Below, piece after piece: positions 1 to 8,298 of a stretch of DNA of 64,000 nucleotides (position 1 is the stretch's first letter; each line of letters starts with the position of its first letter). The position numbers were made by a program, and so were the translations under genes. This DNA comes from Pseudoalteromonas ruthenica (GTDB lineage Bacteria > Pseudomonadota > Gammaproteobacteria > Enterobacterales > Alteromonadaceae): positions 1,550,001 through 1,614,000 of the forward strand of contig NZ_CP023396.1 in the NCBI RefSeq assembly GCF_008808095.1, in the 5' to 3' direction. The notes under the pieces are model-generated. The model saw only the letters and a program-made list of their open reading frames with translations. It had not been told where the DNA came from and did no database searches.

Positions 1-304
1 ATTCTAACTGGTAGCTTTGTGCAATGACCTCACGCGGCAGTTTGCCCGGCTTACGCACAGGAATAAAAGGAATGCCTAGGACATAAGCCAAAGGGGCGCC
101 AAAGATAAAGCCGCGAGACTCTGTGCCAATGATTTTGGTAAAGCCTTGGTCTTTATACTTGCTCACCATGCTATCAATGGTCAATTTTAAGGCCTTTGGA
201 TCGGCCAGCAAGGTGGTCACATCGCGAAATTGGATGCCTGGCTTAGGGTAATCTGGCACTGTGGCAATAGATTGCTTGATGTATTGAAGATCAGCAGCAC
301 TCAT
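1..304 (-). CDS. apt: Adenine phosphoribosyltransferase, 5' part (cut by the window edge)
   Basis: The first 101 codons are visible; the C-terminal part runs off the left edge. Apt salvages adenine with PRPP to give AMP in the cytoplasm. The visible protein starts [20 protein letters not shown] and continues with the family-typical [12 protein letters not shown] stretch and [13 protein letters not shown] near residues 59-71, followed by the PVRKPGKLP segment. The PRPP-binding loop expected further on lies outside the window, so completeness cannot be judged. The ATG is at 302-304. It reads away from the phhB end, with an extended -10 promoter just upstream. Identification by recognition of the N-terminal half is firm. 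Confidence 0.93.
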   Translation of the reverse strand, partial: MSAADLQYIKQSIATVPDYPKPGIQFRDVTTLLADPKALKLTIDSMVSKYKDQGFTKIIGTESRGFIFGAPLAYVLGIPFIPVRKPGKLPREVIAQSYQLE

Positions 305-337
305 AGTTATTTCATTTTTTGTTCTGACAAGCGCTGC

Positions 338-364
338 ATTATAGCAAGTTGTGCTCAACAATGA
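338..364 (-). promoter_or_regulatory. Probable apt promoter
   Basis: Reading the minus strand, TATAAT (338-343) is preceded by TG one base upstream (extended -10: TGCTATAAT) and by a weak -35 TTCATT about 16 bases further up. It lies 34 bases before the apt start codon. Prediction from motif only. Confidence 0.5.
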
Positions 365-374
365 AGCCGCTAAT

Positions 375-404
375 AAAAAAGGCCACCTTGTGTGGTGACC
401 TTTT
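375..404 (-). terminator. Rho-independent terminator of the phhAB operon
   Basis: On the minus strand, AAAAGGTCACC and GGTGGCCTTTTTT pair around a six-base loop (one C/A mismatch) and end in a run of T. It sits 18 bases after the phhB stop codon. Confidence 0.8.
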
Positions 405-421
405 AAGCAAAGCTCAATTGC

Positions 422-766
422 TTAAAGCGATGCGAACACTTTGTCGGTTTTAGCCGCGCAGATAAAGTCGTTCTTATGCAAGCCTTTAATTGAGTGAGAC
501 CACCAAGTCACTGTTACTTTACCCCACTCGGTTAAAAGACCTGGGTGATGCCCTTCTTCTTCTGCCATATCACCTACCGCATTGGTGAAGGCTAACGCTT
601 GTTTAAAGTTTTTAAACTTAAAAACGCGCTCTAATTGCATGATACCGTCACGAACTTCAGGCACCCAATCTGGGATATCTTTAATTAACTCGGCCAACTC
701 TTCATCTGATACTTTGGGCGCATCGGCACGACACGCTTCACATTTTTGTGCGCTTAATTCAGACAT
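422..766 (-). CDS. phhB: Pterin-4a-carbinolamine dehydratase PhhB
   Basis: Dehydrates 4a-hydroxy-tetrahydropterin, regenerating the pterin cofactor used by phenylalanine hydroxylase. The protein is 114 aa, the usual length for this family. The diagnostic EGHHP motif (about residues 68-72) and the [16 protein letters not shown] segment carrying the family's histidines and tryptophans are present. I chose the ATG at 764-766 because AAGGA lies just upstream (AAGGAATTAGC before ATG) and because the longer reading would run into phhA. It begins 10 bases after the phhA stop, so the two genes form an operon. The N-terminus has a CEAC pair (residues 9-12 region), seen in several bacterial homologues and probably not catalytic. 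Confidence 0.95.
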   Translation of the reverse strand: MSELSAQKCEACRADAPKVSDEELAELIKDIPDWVPEVRDGIMQLERVFKFKNFKQALAFTNAVGDMAEEEGHHPGLLTEWGKVTVTWWSHSIKGLHKNDFICAAKTDKVFASL

Positions 767-776
767 TGCTAATTCC

Positions 777-1574
777 TTAACTTGCTTTTTTCTCTTTAGG
801 GGGAAACTTAGGTTCAAACAAACCAAGCTCTTTGGCCTTGGCTACCATCGACATTAAATCCATTTGCGAGATTTCAAATAAATCATGGATAGAGTTAATG
901 GTGTAGTACACGGGCTGCATGATATCAATGCGATAAGGGGTACGCAGCACATCCAACACATTTATTGGGTTGATTTCGGGCTCATCGGTGTACACGTAAT
1001 TGGTCTCGCCTGGACTTGATAAAATACCACCGCCATAAATACGAAGACCGTCTTTAGTTTGCATCAAACCAAACTCAACGGTAAACCAGTATAAACGCGC
1101 TAAGTAGACACGGTCTTTTTTGTCTGCTGCATAGCCTAGCTGACCGTACTTGTGGGTAAATTCAGCGAAGTCCGGGTTAGTGAGCATAGCGCAATGGCCA
1201 AAGATCTCGTGGAAAATATCCGGCTCTTGTAAGTAGTCGAATTCCTCACGAGTGCGGATAAACGTGGCGACAGGAAATTGTTTGTTCGCTAATAAACGAA
1301 AAAACTCATCAAAATCAATCAACGCAGGGACAGGCGCTACCTGCCAACCCGTTTCGCGCTCGAGTACTTCATTCAGCTCACTAAGCTGCGGAATACGATC
1401 GGTGGGCAAGTTAATTTTTTTCAGGCCTTCGATATACTCATCGCAAGCGCGCCCTTCAATGCACGCCAACTGGCGCTCGACCAACTCGGCCCAGGTTTGG
1501 TTTTCTTCATCGCTCCAATGAATAACGCCATTCTCATCCGGCGTTCGAGAAACGTATTTACTTGATTTAGCCAT
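777..1574 (-). CDS. phhA: Phenylalanine 4-monooxygenase PhhA
   Basis: Iron- and tetrahydropterin-dependent hydroxylation of L-phenylalanine to L-tyrosine, feeding tyrosine catabolism. The protein is 265 aa, matching bacterial single-domain enzymes that lack the regulatory ACT domain of the animal enzyme. Iron ligands can be placed at His122 and His127 (HEIFGH motif) and Glu167 (in YWFTVEFGL). The ATG at 1572-1574 is preceded by AAGGTAGTT; upstream in-frame starts have no better ribosome site. The dehydratase phhB follows 10 bases later. A TyrR/PhhR-like box lies about 150 bases upstream, in keeping with the usual aromatic-responsive control of phh genes, but that link is inferred. Confidence 0.97.
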   Translation of the reverse strand: MAKSSKYVSRTPDENGVIHWSDEENQTWAELVERQLACIEGRACDEYIEGLKKINLPTDRIPQLSELNEVLERETGWQVAPVPALIDFDEFFRLLANKQFPVATFIRTREEFDYLQEPDIFHEIFGHCAMLTNPDFAEFTHKYGQLGYAADKKDRVYLARLYWFTVEFGLMQTKDGLRIYGGGILSSPGETNYVYTDEPEINPINVLDVLRTPYRIDIMQPVYYTINSIHDLFEISQMDLMSMVAKAKELGLFEPKFPPKEKKAS

Positions 1575-1721
1575 AACTACCTTACCTTGTCCCATTTGCT
1601 TTTGTTTGCACTGCAAACGCACGACGCAAATGACTCTGTGTGTGTTAACCAGATACTAAGGAAAAGTACATCTGTTTGTAATACTTGGTGCTGTTATACG
1701 TTCTGCGCAAACCGCCCAAAA

Positions 1722-1739
1722 CGTAAACTTAAAGGTACA
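1722..1739 (-). promoter_or_regulatory. Candidate TyrR/PhhR-type box upstream of phhA
   Basis: The minus strand reads TGTACC-TTTAAG-TTTACG. This matches the TyrR consensus TGTAAA-N6-TTTACA at 9 of 12 arm positions and keeps the invariant G-N14-C. Further TGTA half-sites lie at 1740-1800. This is weak evidence: AT-rich intergenic DNA makes chance matches likely. Confidence 0.3.
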
Positions 1740-1819
1740 CCCATACACCTTAAAAATTACACCCCTGCTTTTAGTGAGCTACAAAGCAAAAGGGTGTAAA
1801 GTATTTATTACTAAAATTA

Positions 1820-3004
1820 TTAAAGCTTTGCTAACCCTTGGCTTAGATCTGCAATAATCTCATTAACATCTTCTAAACCTATCGAAATGCGGACCAAGCC
1901 ATCGCTAATTCCTGCGGCTCGACGCTGTTCCGGTTCATAAGTAGAGTGAGTCATTGAAGCCGGGTGCTGAATAAGGGTTTCCGTATCACCTAAACTGACC
2001 GCCAATGTGCACAACTGCAAGCTATTAATAAACTGCTCTGTTTGTGCTAAAGACGCTTTAAGTTCAAAAGCAATCACGCCGCCGGCATCTTGCATTTGCG
2101 AGCCCATAAGCCGATGTCCTGGATCGTTTTTGAGCCCCGGAAAATAAACGCGTTCAACGCTTTGATGCTGATGTAGAAATTCCGCCACCTGATGAGCACT
2201 TTGACAATGGGCCTGCATGCGCACCGCTAAGGTTTTCATGCCTCGTAATATTAACCAAGCATCAAATGGACTCATGGTGGCACCAATATCTTTGAGTACC
2301 GTCGACTTAATACACTGAATATGCTCATTACTGCCACACACCAGGCCCGCGACGACATCACCATGACCATTGAGGTACTTCGTCGCACTGTGCACGATCA
2401 AATCTGCACCAAAGTGCGCGGGTTTTTGCAAAATAGGCGTCAAGAAGGTGTTATCAACAACGCTGATCAACTGGTGACTTTTCGCTACATCGCACAACTG
2501 CTGTAAGTCGTAAACATCAATGTTTGGATTGGCAGGTGTCTCTACAAATAACATTTTAGTATTCGGGCGCAGCGCTTGCTTAACAGCCTGTATATCGTTG
2601 CAATCAACAAAAGTGACTTCGACGCCAAAGCGAGTAAGTAAGTGGCTAAACAGTGCATAAGTGCAGCCATAGACTGTTGTTGATGCTATCAGGTGATCGC
2701 CTGCGCTAAGAAAGCTCATGACTGCTGCTGAAACCGCCCCCATACCAGTCGCGCAGGCCGCCGCATCTTCGGTCTGTTCAAGCGCTGCCAGCTTCTGCTC
2801 TAACTCGCGCACTGTGGGGTTGCCGAGACGCGAATAAATATACCCGGCCTCTTCGCCGGCAAAGCGGGCTGCACCTTGTGCTGCGTCGTCAAACACAAAG
2901 GTTGAGGTTTGGTATAAGGGGGCCGCTAAAGCGCGATGGGGATCGCGACGCTCACCCTGGGGATGGATACATTGCGTTTTGTCTGAAGGTTGAATATTTT
3001 TCAT
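1820..3004 (-). CDS. mgl: Methionine gamma-lyase
   Basis: PLP-dependent cleavage of L-methionine to methanethiol, 2-oxobutyrate and ammonia in the cytoplasm. It is a Cys/Met-metabolism fold-type I enzyme of 394 aa. The PLP lysine is Lys209 (HSATKY). Tyr57 in YSRLGNPT and Tyr112-Gly-Cys114 are visible. The YGC cysteine corresponds to Cys116 of Pseudomonas putida methionine gamma-lyase and separates this enzyme from cystathionine gamma-synthase and cystathionine lyases, which lack it. The ATG at 3002-3004 follows GGTGGCATT; the longer frame upstream has no good ribosome site. It stands alone, with the ycjF terminator hairpin directly upstream. Substrate preference (methionine versus homocysteine or cystathionine) is inferred from the Cys. 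Confidence 0.9.
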   Translation of the reverse strand: MKNIQPSDKTQCIHPQGERRDPHRALAAPLYQTSTFVFDDAAQGAARFAGEEAGYIYSRLGNPTVRELEQKLAALEQTEDAAACATGMGAVSAAVMSFLSAGDHLIASTTVYGCTYALFSHLLTRFGVEVTFVDCNDIQAVKQALRPNTKMLFVETPANPNIDVYDLQQLCDVAKSHQLISVVDNTFLTPILQKPAHFGADLIVHSATKYLNGHGDVVAGLVCGSNEHIQCIKSTVLKDIGATMSPFDAWLILRGMKTLAVRMQAHCQSAHQVAEFLHQHQSVERVYFPGLKNDPGHRLMGSQMQDAGGVIAFELKASLAQTEQFINSLQLCTLAVSLGDTETLIQHPASMTHSTYEPEQRRAAGISDGLVRISIGLEDVNEIIADLSQGLAKL

Positions 3005-3045
3005 AATGCCACCGTTTTTCTTTCTAACATAGTGGCAGTTCTGGC

Positions 3046-3086
3046 TATAAAACAAGCAAGCTAGCCGCTTGGATGGCTAGCTTGCT
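3046..3086 (-). terminator. Rho-independent terminator of the ycjX-ycjF operon
   Basis: A perfect 12-bp stem, AGCAAGCTAGCC (3055-3066) with GGCTAGCTTGCT (3075-3086), loop of 8. On the minus strand it is followed by TGTTTTAT. It lies 20 bases after the ycjF stop. Confidence 0.85.
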
Positions 3087-3106
3087 GTATCATCTCGGTG
3101 TTTTCG

Positions 3107-4168
3107 TCAATCTTTGTTGACGCTCTCGGTCGTCTGCTCGTTTTCACGCTTATCTAAACGCGTCAATCGGGCAGCTAAGCGTTTTGCTGTCGCTCGCAAT
3201 AAAGATGGCTTGGCTTCCAGCTTCGGTAATGGTCGACACAGCTCCATCGCCTTATAGCCAATGCGTGCAGTCAACACCCCGGCGCTGAGGCCTTGGGCAG
3301 CACGAGTCGATAATACACTCAACAACTTGGTGCCAAACGCCGTGGCGGCGAGATCGGCAAGCAACTCGGTCGAACCGACAAAGAGCATTTGCTTAACCAA
3401 ACTGCGGTAAAGCCGAACACGACTCATGTAGCCCAGTGCCAAGCCATAATTATCCGCAAGGGTATCGACCAGTTTCAGTCCGCGCCATAACACCGCAAGC
3501 ATATCCACTACCGCTAATGGGCTGACACTGACTAGCACCGCTGATTCAACGGCGTAGCGATTAATAATCTGCTTAGCCTGTTCATCTTGGCGCACCAGCA
3601 AGGTGTCGCGATACAACTCCATCACTTCGCGGTCACTTAGGTGCTCGGCAATTTGCCCTTTAAATTGTGCAAAGTCCGCATGGTTTTGAATACGGTTAAC
3701 GCTCTCTAGCCAAGGCAGAGCTTGGCCGACTTGTTCACTCGCCAACAACCGTTGAGCTTGTTGTTGATGATGACGATTAACTTTGAGGCGCTTCAAATTG
3801 ACCAGCTCACGCCATAGCAATCGGCCAATTAGCAACACCGCCAGCCCGATAACACTGCTATATAACGCGCCAAGCCATACAGAGGCTTGAAAGCTCGCAA
3901 CAATACTCAGCACGGTTTCAACTATAATGAGGGTTAACAACAGCCAAGCAAACAACCTTTTCAATAGCGAGCGTTTACCACGCTGGCGCCCCAATTCCTT
4001 ATCCAGTGTTGATTCCAGCTCGCTTCCCTGCGCCAAGTCGAAATCATCCTCCTCTTGCGGCGCTTCATTACGAGCAACCACTTTAGCGGGCTCCAACTGA
4101 GATGCAGATTGCTGCTGCGACTGACCCTCAAAACGCCGCGCTCCGGCTAAATTAACTGGCTCACTCAT
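3107..4168 (-). CDS. ycjF: YcjF family inner-membrane protein (DUF697/TIGR01620)
   Basis: Inner-membrane protein of unknown biochemical role, found next to ycjX and the psp genes in many gammaproteobacteria and part of the phage-shock regulon in E. coli. It is 353 aa, with a charged, glutamine-rich cytoplasmic N-terminus (1-60), two adjacent membrane segments at about 71-93 and 97-117, then a mainly helical soluble part with the DUF697-like stretch (about 205-310), which contains further hydrophobic patches. Its ATG overlaps the ycjX stop (ATGA), which indicates translational coupling. The family assignment rests on context plus the membrane-hairpin and DUF697 pattern and is firm; function is not known. 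Confidence 0.9.
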   Translation of the reverse strand: MSEPVNLAGARRFEGQSQQQSASQLEPAKVVARNEAPQEEDDFDLAQGSELESTLDKELGRQRGKRSLLKRLFAWLLLTLIIVETVLSIVASFQASVWLGALYSSVIGLAVLLIGRLLWRELVNLKRLKVNRHHQQQAQRLLASEQVGQALPWLESVNRIQNHADFAQFKGQIAEHLSDREVMELYRDTLLVRQDEQAKQIINRYAVESAVLVSVSPLAVVDMLAVLWRGLKLVDTLADNYGLALGYMSRVRLYRSLVKQMLFVGSTELLADLAATAFGTKLLSVLSTRAAQGLSAGVLTARIGYKAMELCRPLPKLEAKPSLLRATAKRLAARLTRLDKRENEQTTESVNKD

Positions 4169-5556
4169 GTCAGCTTATCCCCCAATAAAAATTCCAGCGC
4201 ATGATCCATACGCATATGTCGCAAGCGTCCGTCGCTGTGCGGCCAAGGGGCAAAATCGATATAGTCAAACCCCTGTTGTGGCCATTGCTGTGCAGTCAAA
4301 CGGTGTCGCGGTGGCTGCGGTGGCAAATAGGTGAGCCACTGCGACTCATGCAGCGGTTTACCATAGACGCAATGCAAACTTTGCCCTTTTTCCACCACTT
4401 GCTTGCCCTGTGTTGCGCACACAGCGGCCATCGCCATGGTGTCCACTTCAACCCCAGAAAAGGTCAAGCTATTGGCTTTTTCTTTAACAATATCGTGCAA
4501 CAGTAGCGCCAAGTCTTGATGGTAATTAGCTCCAACTTGGTCTGCTTTATTGGCGATAAACAGCAGCTTATCAATGTTGGGACTGAACAGTCGCCGCAGC
4601 ACATTGCTCTTGCCGTAATCAAAAAAAGACAGCAACTCTGTGATTGCCTCGGCTTGCTCATCGAATATGTCCGGACCCAGCTTTAGCGCTCGCAATAAGT
4701 CCACAAGCACCACTTGACGGTCAAAATGGCAAAAATAATCTTTATAAAAAGGCTTAACGACTTGTGCTTTATAGGCTTCAAAGCGTGCCTCAAGCTGCTG
4801 ATATTGAGTATGTTGCTCACCCTGCTTAGGCGCATGGCAAGGAAAAAAAGACAAAAGCGGCGCGCCCTCTAACTCCCCGGGGATCAACATCCGCCCCGGT
4901 TGCAAGTTAGCGGCGTGGGCATGAGCCTTAATATTCACTAAGGCTTGTTTGTATAACTCACTGAGCTCTTTTAAGCGTACTTCATCGACCTCTGCATTAG
5001 CGTCAAACTCATGCAGTGCAGTCATAAAGTCCTGTGCATGCTCTGCTCTCGCGGCCTTGTTGAGCATCGTTAACTGACGTTCACACCAAGTGGGATAATC
5101 CATGTTCAACATAGGTAAATCCATTAGCCACTCACCTGGGTAATCAATAAGATCAATGGTTAGTGTGGCGCTATCACCAAATTGTGCCCGTAACCCCTGC
5201 TTGGGACGGTAGCGCATGGCGAGGCGCAAAGTATTAATTCGTTGCGTTGACTCTGGCCAGGCCGGCGGTTGCTGATTCAACGCCGCCATCGCTTGACGAT
5301 ATGCGAAAGTCGGGATATTCAGCGCTTTTTGTGGCACCGGTTGTGTGGCTATGTGGCGCCCCTCGCGAACAACACGAAAAAAAGGCATGTTTTGTTCGCT
5401 CGCTTGCTCTGATAGCTGGTGCACTAAAGCTGTGATAAAGGCTGTTTTTCCACTGCCTGACAATCCTGTAACCGCCAGGGTGATATGGCTATCTAAGGTA
5501 CGCTTTAAAGTCTTTTTGGCTCTGTCTTTGAGCTTATCAAGGCGTGAGTACGACAA
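4165..5556 (-). CDS. ycjX: YcjX family P-loop NTPase
   Basis: Predicted cytoplasmic GTP/ATP-binding protein of the YcjX family (DUF463), partner of YcjF in the extended psp regulon; the reaction is unknown. The Walker A motif GLSGSGKT is at residues 31-38, and a Walker B-type LIDYPGEW stretch appears near residue 135. A late NKAD motif (NKADQVG) resembles the G4 element of GTPases. I place the start at the TTG at 5554-5556, because AAGGAG sits five bases before it and the product then matches the family's start (MSYSRLDKL...). A longer reading from another TTG at 5587-5589 has no ribosome site. Length is 463 aa. The stop overlaps the ycjF start. Confidence 0.92.
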   Translation of the reverse strand: MSYSRLDKLKDRAKKTLKRTLDSHITLAVTGLSGSGKTAFITALVHQLSEQASEQNMPFFRVVREGRHIATQPVPQKALNIPTFAYRQAMAALNQQPPAWPESTQRINTLRLAMRYRPKQGLRAQFGDSATLTIDLIDYPGEWLMDLPMLNMDYPTWCERQLTMLNKAARAEHAQDFMTALHEFDANAEVDEVRLKELSELYKQALVNIKAHAHAANLQPGRMLIPGELEGAPLLSFFPCHAPKQGEQHTQYQQLEARFEAYKAQVVKPFYKDYFCHFDRQVVLVDLLRALKLGPDIFDEQAEAITELLSFFDYGKSNVLRRLFSPNIDKLLFIANKADQVGANYHQDLALLLHDIVKEKANSLTFSGVEVDTMAMAAVCATQGKQVVEKGQSLHCVYGKPLHESQWLTYLPPQPPRHRLTAQQWPQQGFDYIDFAPWPHSDGRLRHMRMDHALEFLLGDKLT

Positions 5557-5641
5557 ATTAACTCCTTGTTTAAATACCCTTGCATACAAACGCAGGCAAC
5601 CAGCTAATCATGACTAGCTGGTTACAATGCGCCTGAGGGCT

Positions 5642-6040
5642 TTATAGCTTATTAATTTCTCTGTCTACCGTGAAGGTCGGCGAAGTTACATGAGTCTCCA
5701 TATGCTGAATACGGTTGTCTAACTCACCTAAATACTCCTTCAATTCTTTAAGGGCCTTACGCGGAGGCTCACCCTTTTGCCACACTTTGGCTTTCACCTC
5801 ACCGACATGGGCGCTCTTACTACTGGGCGCTGTTTGCTCTGCGGCTGGCTTTTTCTCTAATATAAGCCAAGCAGCAATGTAGGCGACGATAAATAAGGGT
5901 CCCCCGGCCAACAACACGGCGGAGATGAAAATAATGCGTACCAACCACAACTCAAAATTAAAGTAGTCGCTGACCCCTGCACATACGCCGCCTAGCTTGC
6001 CGCGTTCGGGGTTGCGATATAATTCGCGTTTGCCACTCAT
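5642..6040 (-). CDS. pspC: Phage shock protein C
   Basis: Bitopic inner-membrane sensor of the phage-shock response; with PspB it frees PspF from PspA under membrane stress. It is 132 aa. The N-terminal PspC domain (1-63) shows RNPERGKLGGVCAGVSDYF and then a membrane segment at about 31-60. The C-terminal half is charged, with a helical stretch (about 95-120), the expected periplasmic/leucine-zipper part. The ATG overlaps the end of pspB by four bases, so translation is coupled. ycjX follows downstream after 85 bases, giving the order pspA-pspB-pspC-ycjX-ycjF. Confidence 0.95.
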   Translation of the reverse strand: MSGKRELYRNPERGKLGGVCAGVSDYFNFELWLVRIIFISAVLLAGGPLFIVAYIAAWLILEKKPAAEQTAPSSKSAHVGEVKAKVWQKGEPPRKALKELKEYLGELDNRIQHMETHVTSPTFTVDREINKL

Positions 6041-6270
6041 ACCTTACTCCTCCACTGCGGGGACTCCTGGTCGAGCAAGGTCTCTAAGGTATTGATGCGC
6101 TCTGCCATTTTCTCTGCTTTATTAGCCAGCTCAACCAATTGACGGTGCTCGTGTTCACTTAACCCTTGGCTTACCTGTTTTTTACTGCGGTAATGTAATA
6201 TCAGCCACAACGGCGCCACAAAAATCAAAAATATGACAATCGGTGGTAATAACATATCAAAATCAAACAT
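6037..6270 (-). CDS. pspB: Phage shock protein B
   Basis: A small (77 aa) inner-membrane protein that works with PspC as the stress-sensing unit of the Psp system. One N-terminal membrane segment (about 6-27: MLLPPIVIFLIFVAPLWLIL) is followed by a basic patch and a C-terminal coiled coil (about 37-70), the family layout. The ATG at 6268-6270 has GGAGAGG upstream. It lies 76 bases after pspA and overlaps pspC by four bases. Confidence 0.95.
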   Translation of the reverse strand: MFDFDMLLPPIVIFLIFVAPLWLILHYRSKKQVSQGLSEHEHRQLVELANKAEKMAERINTLETLLDQESPQWRSKV

Positions 6271-6346
6271 AATCCTCTCCTGCCTTGTTGTTATGGTGCG
6301 CCATCGTGTGGCTAGGGCCGCGTACGACCCTTCACCTTATACATTA

Positions 6347-7018
6347 TTATTCTGCTTTATCGGTTTTGCCCATTTTTGCTTTCAAGGCTGAGAGTTCATC
6401 GTCAATTTTCTCGTCCTTTTCTAGCTGCTCGATTTCATCAGACAGCGACTTCTGGCCTAACTCATAGGATTCTACCTGAGCCTCGAGGCCATCAATCTTT
6501 GTCTCGTAACGCTCGAACTTATCTAGTGCATCTTGCACCTTGTCACCATCAAGTGTCTTTTTCACATCTAGACGCGATTGCACTGAACGCTGACGAAGAA
6601 CAATGGCTTTTTGGCGCGCTTTAGCGTCGCTGAGCTTCTCTTGCAAGGTGCTGATCTCTTGTTGCAACTTGTTGATGTGCTCGTCTACATGTTCAAGCTC
6701 ACGCTCAAGTGACTCTTTCGCTTCGGTACACTTGCTCTTTTCTAGTAGTGCAGCGCGTGCTAAATCGTCGCGGTCTTTAGATAAGGCTAGCTCAGCCTTC
6801 TCTTGCCACTGCTCGGTTTGCTTGTTCAATGTTTCTAAACGGCGGCTGAGCTCTTTTTTCTCTGCGAGTGTTTTCGCCGATGTCGAGCGCACCTCCACAA
6901 GTGTGTCTTCCATCTCTTGGATGATTAAACGCACCATCTTTTCTGGGTCTTCTGCTTTATCTAAAATAGCATTGATATTCGAGTTTACGATATCTGCAAA
7001 ACGTGAAAAAATTCCCAT
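6347..7018 (-). CDS. pspA: Phage shock protein A
   Basis: Peripheral membrane protein of the ESCRT-III/Vipp1 superfamily. It stabilises damaged inner membrane as oligomers and, in resting cells, binds and inhibits the sigma-54 activator PspF. It is 223 aa, the family length. The sequence is almost entirely charged heptad helix; the N-terminal MGIFSRFADIVNSNINAILD amphipathic helix and the EDPEKM stretch are typical. There are no enzymatic motifs. It heads the pspABC-ycjXF transcription unit. A sigma-54 promoter lies 48-64 bases upstream and PspF-type enhancers 150-190 bases upstream. Confidence 0.97.
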   Translation of the reverse strand: MGIFSRFADIVNSNINAILDKAEDPEKMVRLIIQEMEDTLVEVRSTSAKTLAEKKELSRRLETLNKQTEQWQEKAELALSKDRDDLARAALLEKSKCTEAKESLERELEHVDEHINKLQQEISTLQEKLSDAKARQKAIVLRQRSVQSRLDVKKTLDGDKVQDALDKFERYETKIDGLEAQVESYELGQKSLSDEIEQLEKDEKIDDELSALKAKMGKTDKAE

Positions 7019-7065
7019 AATCTTTACCTCGGATGTTGAAGTCTTTGTTGACTACTCTACGTATT

Positions 7066-7082
7066 ATCAAGTTGCTTGCCAA
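7066..7082 (-). promoter_or_regulatory. Sigma-54 promoter of pspA
   Basis: The minus strand reads TTGGCAAGCAACTTGAT, which matches the -24/-12 pattern TGGCAC(G)-N4-TTGC except for one -24 base and an A in place of the -12 C. The E. coli pspA promoter as I recall it (TTGGCACGCAAATTGT) is also imperfect at the -12 and aligns base for base in most positions. Position and orientation fit pspA. Confidence 0.75.
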
Positions 7083-7166
7083 CTTTAAAACTACACAAAA
7101 AACTTAATTTATTCATTAAGTTACTTTATATTCACCAAATCACTTTCTTATCTTTAAATAATGAAA

Positions 7167-7206
7167 TACACTAAGCTTTAGCAAAAATAACTAAGAGTTA
7201 GTGTAA
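7167..7206. promoter_or_regulatory. Predicted PspF enhancer sites (two TTAGTGTA elements)
   Basis: TACACTAAGCTTTAGC (7167-7182) and ACTAAGAGTTAGTGTAA (7190-7206) contain inverted copies of TTAGTGTA, the core of the PspF upstream activating sequences of enterobacteria. They lie 90-140 bases upstream of the pspA sigma-54 promoter. The second site runs right up to the pspF ATG at 7207, so PspF bound here could block its own expression. Binding is inferred. Confidence 0.6.
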
Positions 7207-8295
7207 ATGAGCCAGTTCCGCAAAAAAGACGATTTACTGGGCCAATCCGATAGCTTTTTAGAGGTGCTCGATCAGGTCTCCCAATTGGCCCCCCTTGATA
7301 AGCCGGTGCTAGTCATTGGTGAGCGCGGTACCGGTAAAGAGCTTATCGCTGCACGGTTACACTATCTATCTGGGCGTTGGGATCAAACCTATGTCAGTCT
7401 TAACTGCGCTGCACTCAATGAGAACTTGCTTGAAAGTGAGCTATTCGGTCACGAAAGTGGCGCTTTTACTGGCGCCAGTAAACGTCATGAAGGACGTTTT
7501 GAGCGCGCCAACGGCGGCACGTTATTTTTAGACGAACTCGCAAATACCCCCGCAGCGGTCCAAGAAAAACTGCTTCGGGTAATTGAATATGGCGAGTTTG
7601 AACGCGTTGGAGGTCGGGCACCAATAAAAGTTGATACACGACTTATTTGCGCCACCAATGAAGACTTACCCAGCCTTGCCGATGCCGGCGAGTTTCGACA
7701 CGACTTGCTGGACCGCCTCGCCTTTGACGTAATTACGCTCCCTCCGCTGCGTGAGCGCCAAGAAGATATTTTGCTGCTAGCCGAGCATTTCGCTATTAAC
7801 ATGGCACGTAACCTAGGGTGGGAGTTATTCAGTGGTTTCACTACCCGAGCCAAGGCGGCTCTGCTGGACTATGACTGGCCGGGGAATGTCCGTGAGCTGA
7901 AAAATGTGATAGAGCGCAGCTTGTATCGTCATGGCAATGAAAGCCTCGCTGTGCATACGATTAATTTAGACCCCTTTGCCAGCCCCTATCGGCCTAAGGC
8001 ATTGAGCACTCGCAAACCTGCGATGGCCGTCAATGAGCAGCCACTACTCAGTGACTCAGAGCAGCCTCAAGTGGCGCCCGCAGAGCCGGCGAAAAACAAC
8101 CAACGAATGGACTTCCCGTGCGATTTAAAACAACTCTCCAGCGACTACGAAACGGAACTGTTGCGCCAAGCGCTGGAATTTAGCCAATTTAATCAAAAGA
8201 AAACTGCACAATTGCTTGGTTTAACGTATCATCAGCTAAGAGGATATTTGAAAAAATACAACTTACTTGATTCGCAGCAAAAACAAGAGGCTTAG
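7207..8295 (+). CDS. pspF: PspF, sigma-54 enhancer-binding activator of the psp genes
   Basis: AAA+ transcription activator that remodels sigma-54 RNA polymerase at the psp promoter; inhibited by PspA. It is 362 aa with no N-terminal receiver or sensor domain, as expected. Walker A GERGTGKE is at 38-45, the sigma-54 contact loop GAFTGA at 85-90, and Walker B GGTLFLDE at 103-110. A C-terminal Fis-type helix-turn-helix (about 325-355: NQKKTAQLLGLTYHQLRGYL) follows a proline- and glutamine-rich linker. The linker (about 265-305) is longer than in E. coli PspF (about 325 aa). The stop lies three bases before the sapA GTG, so pspF probably heads a pspF-sapABCDF transcript. Confidence 0.96.
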   Translation: MSQFRKKDDLLGQSDSFLEVLDQVSQLAPLDKPVLVIGERGTGKELIAARLHYLSGRWDQTYVSLNCAALNENLLESELFGHESGAFTGASKRHEGRFERANGGTLFLDELANTPAAVQEKLLRVIEYGEFERVGGRAPIKVDTRLICATNEDLPSLADAGEFRHDLLDRLAFDVITLPPLRERQEDILLLAEHFAINMARNLGWELFSGFTTRAKAALLDYDWPGNVRELKNVIERSLYRHGNESLAVHTINLDPFASPYRPKALSTRKPAMAVNEQPLLSDSEQPQVAPAEPAKNNQRMDFPCDLKQLSSDYETELLRQALEFSQFNQKKTAQLLGLTYHQLRGYLKKYNLLDSQQKQEA

Positions 8296-8298
8296 CCT

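Noticed and set aside
5557..5589. Longer ycjX start (TTG at 5587-5589)
   Set aside because: It lacks a ribosome site, while the TTG at 5554-5556 has AAGGAG at ideal spacing and gives the family start.
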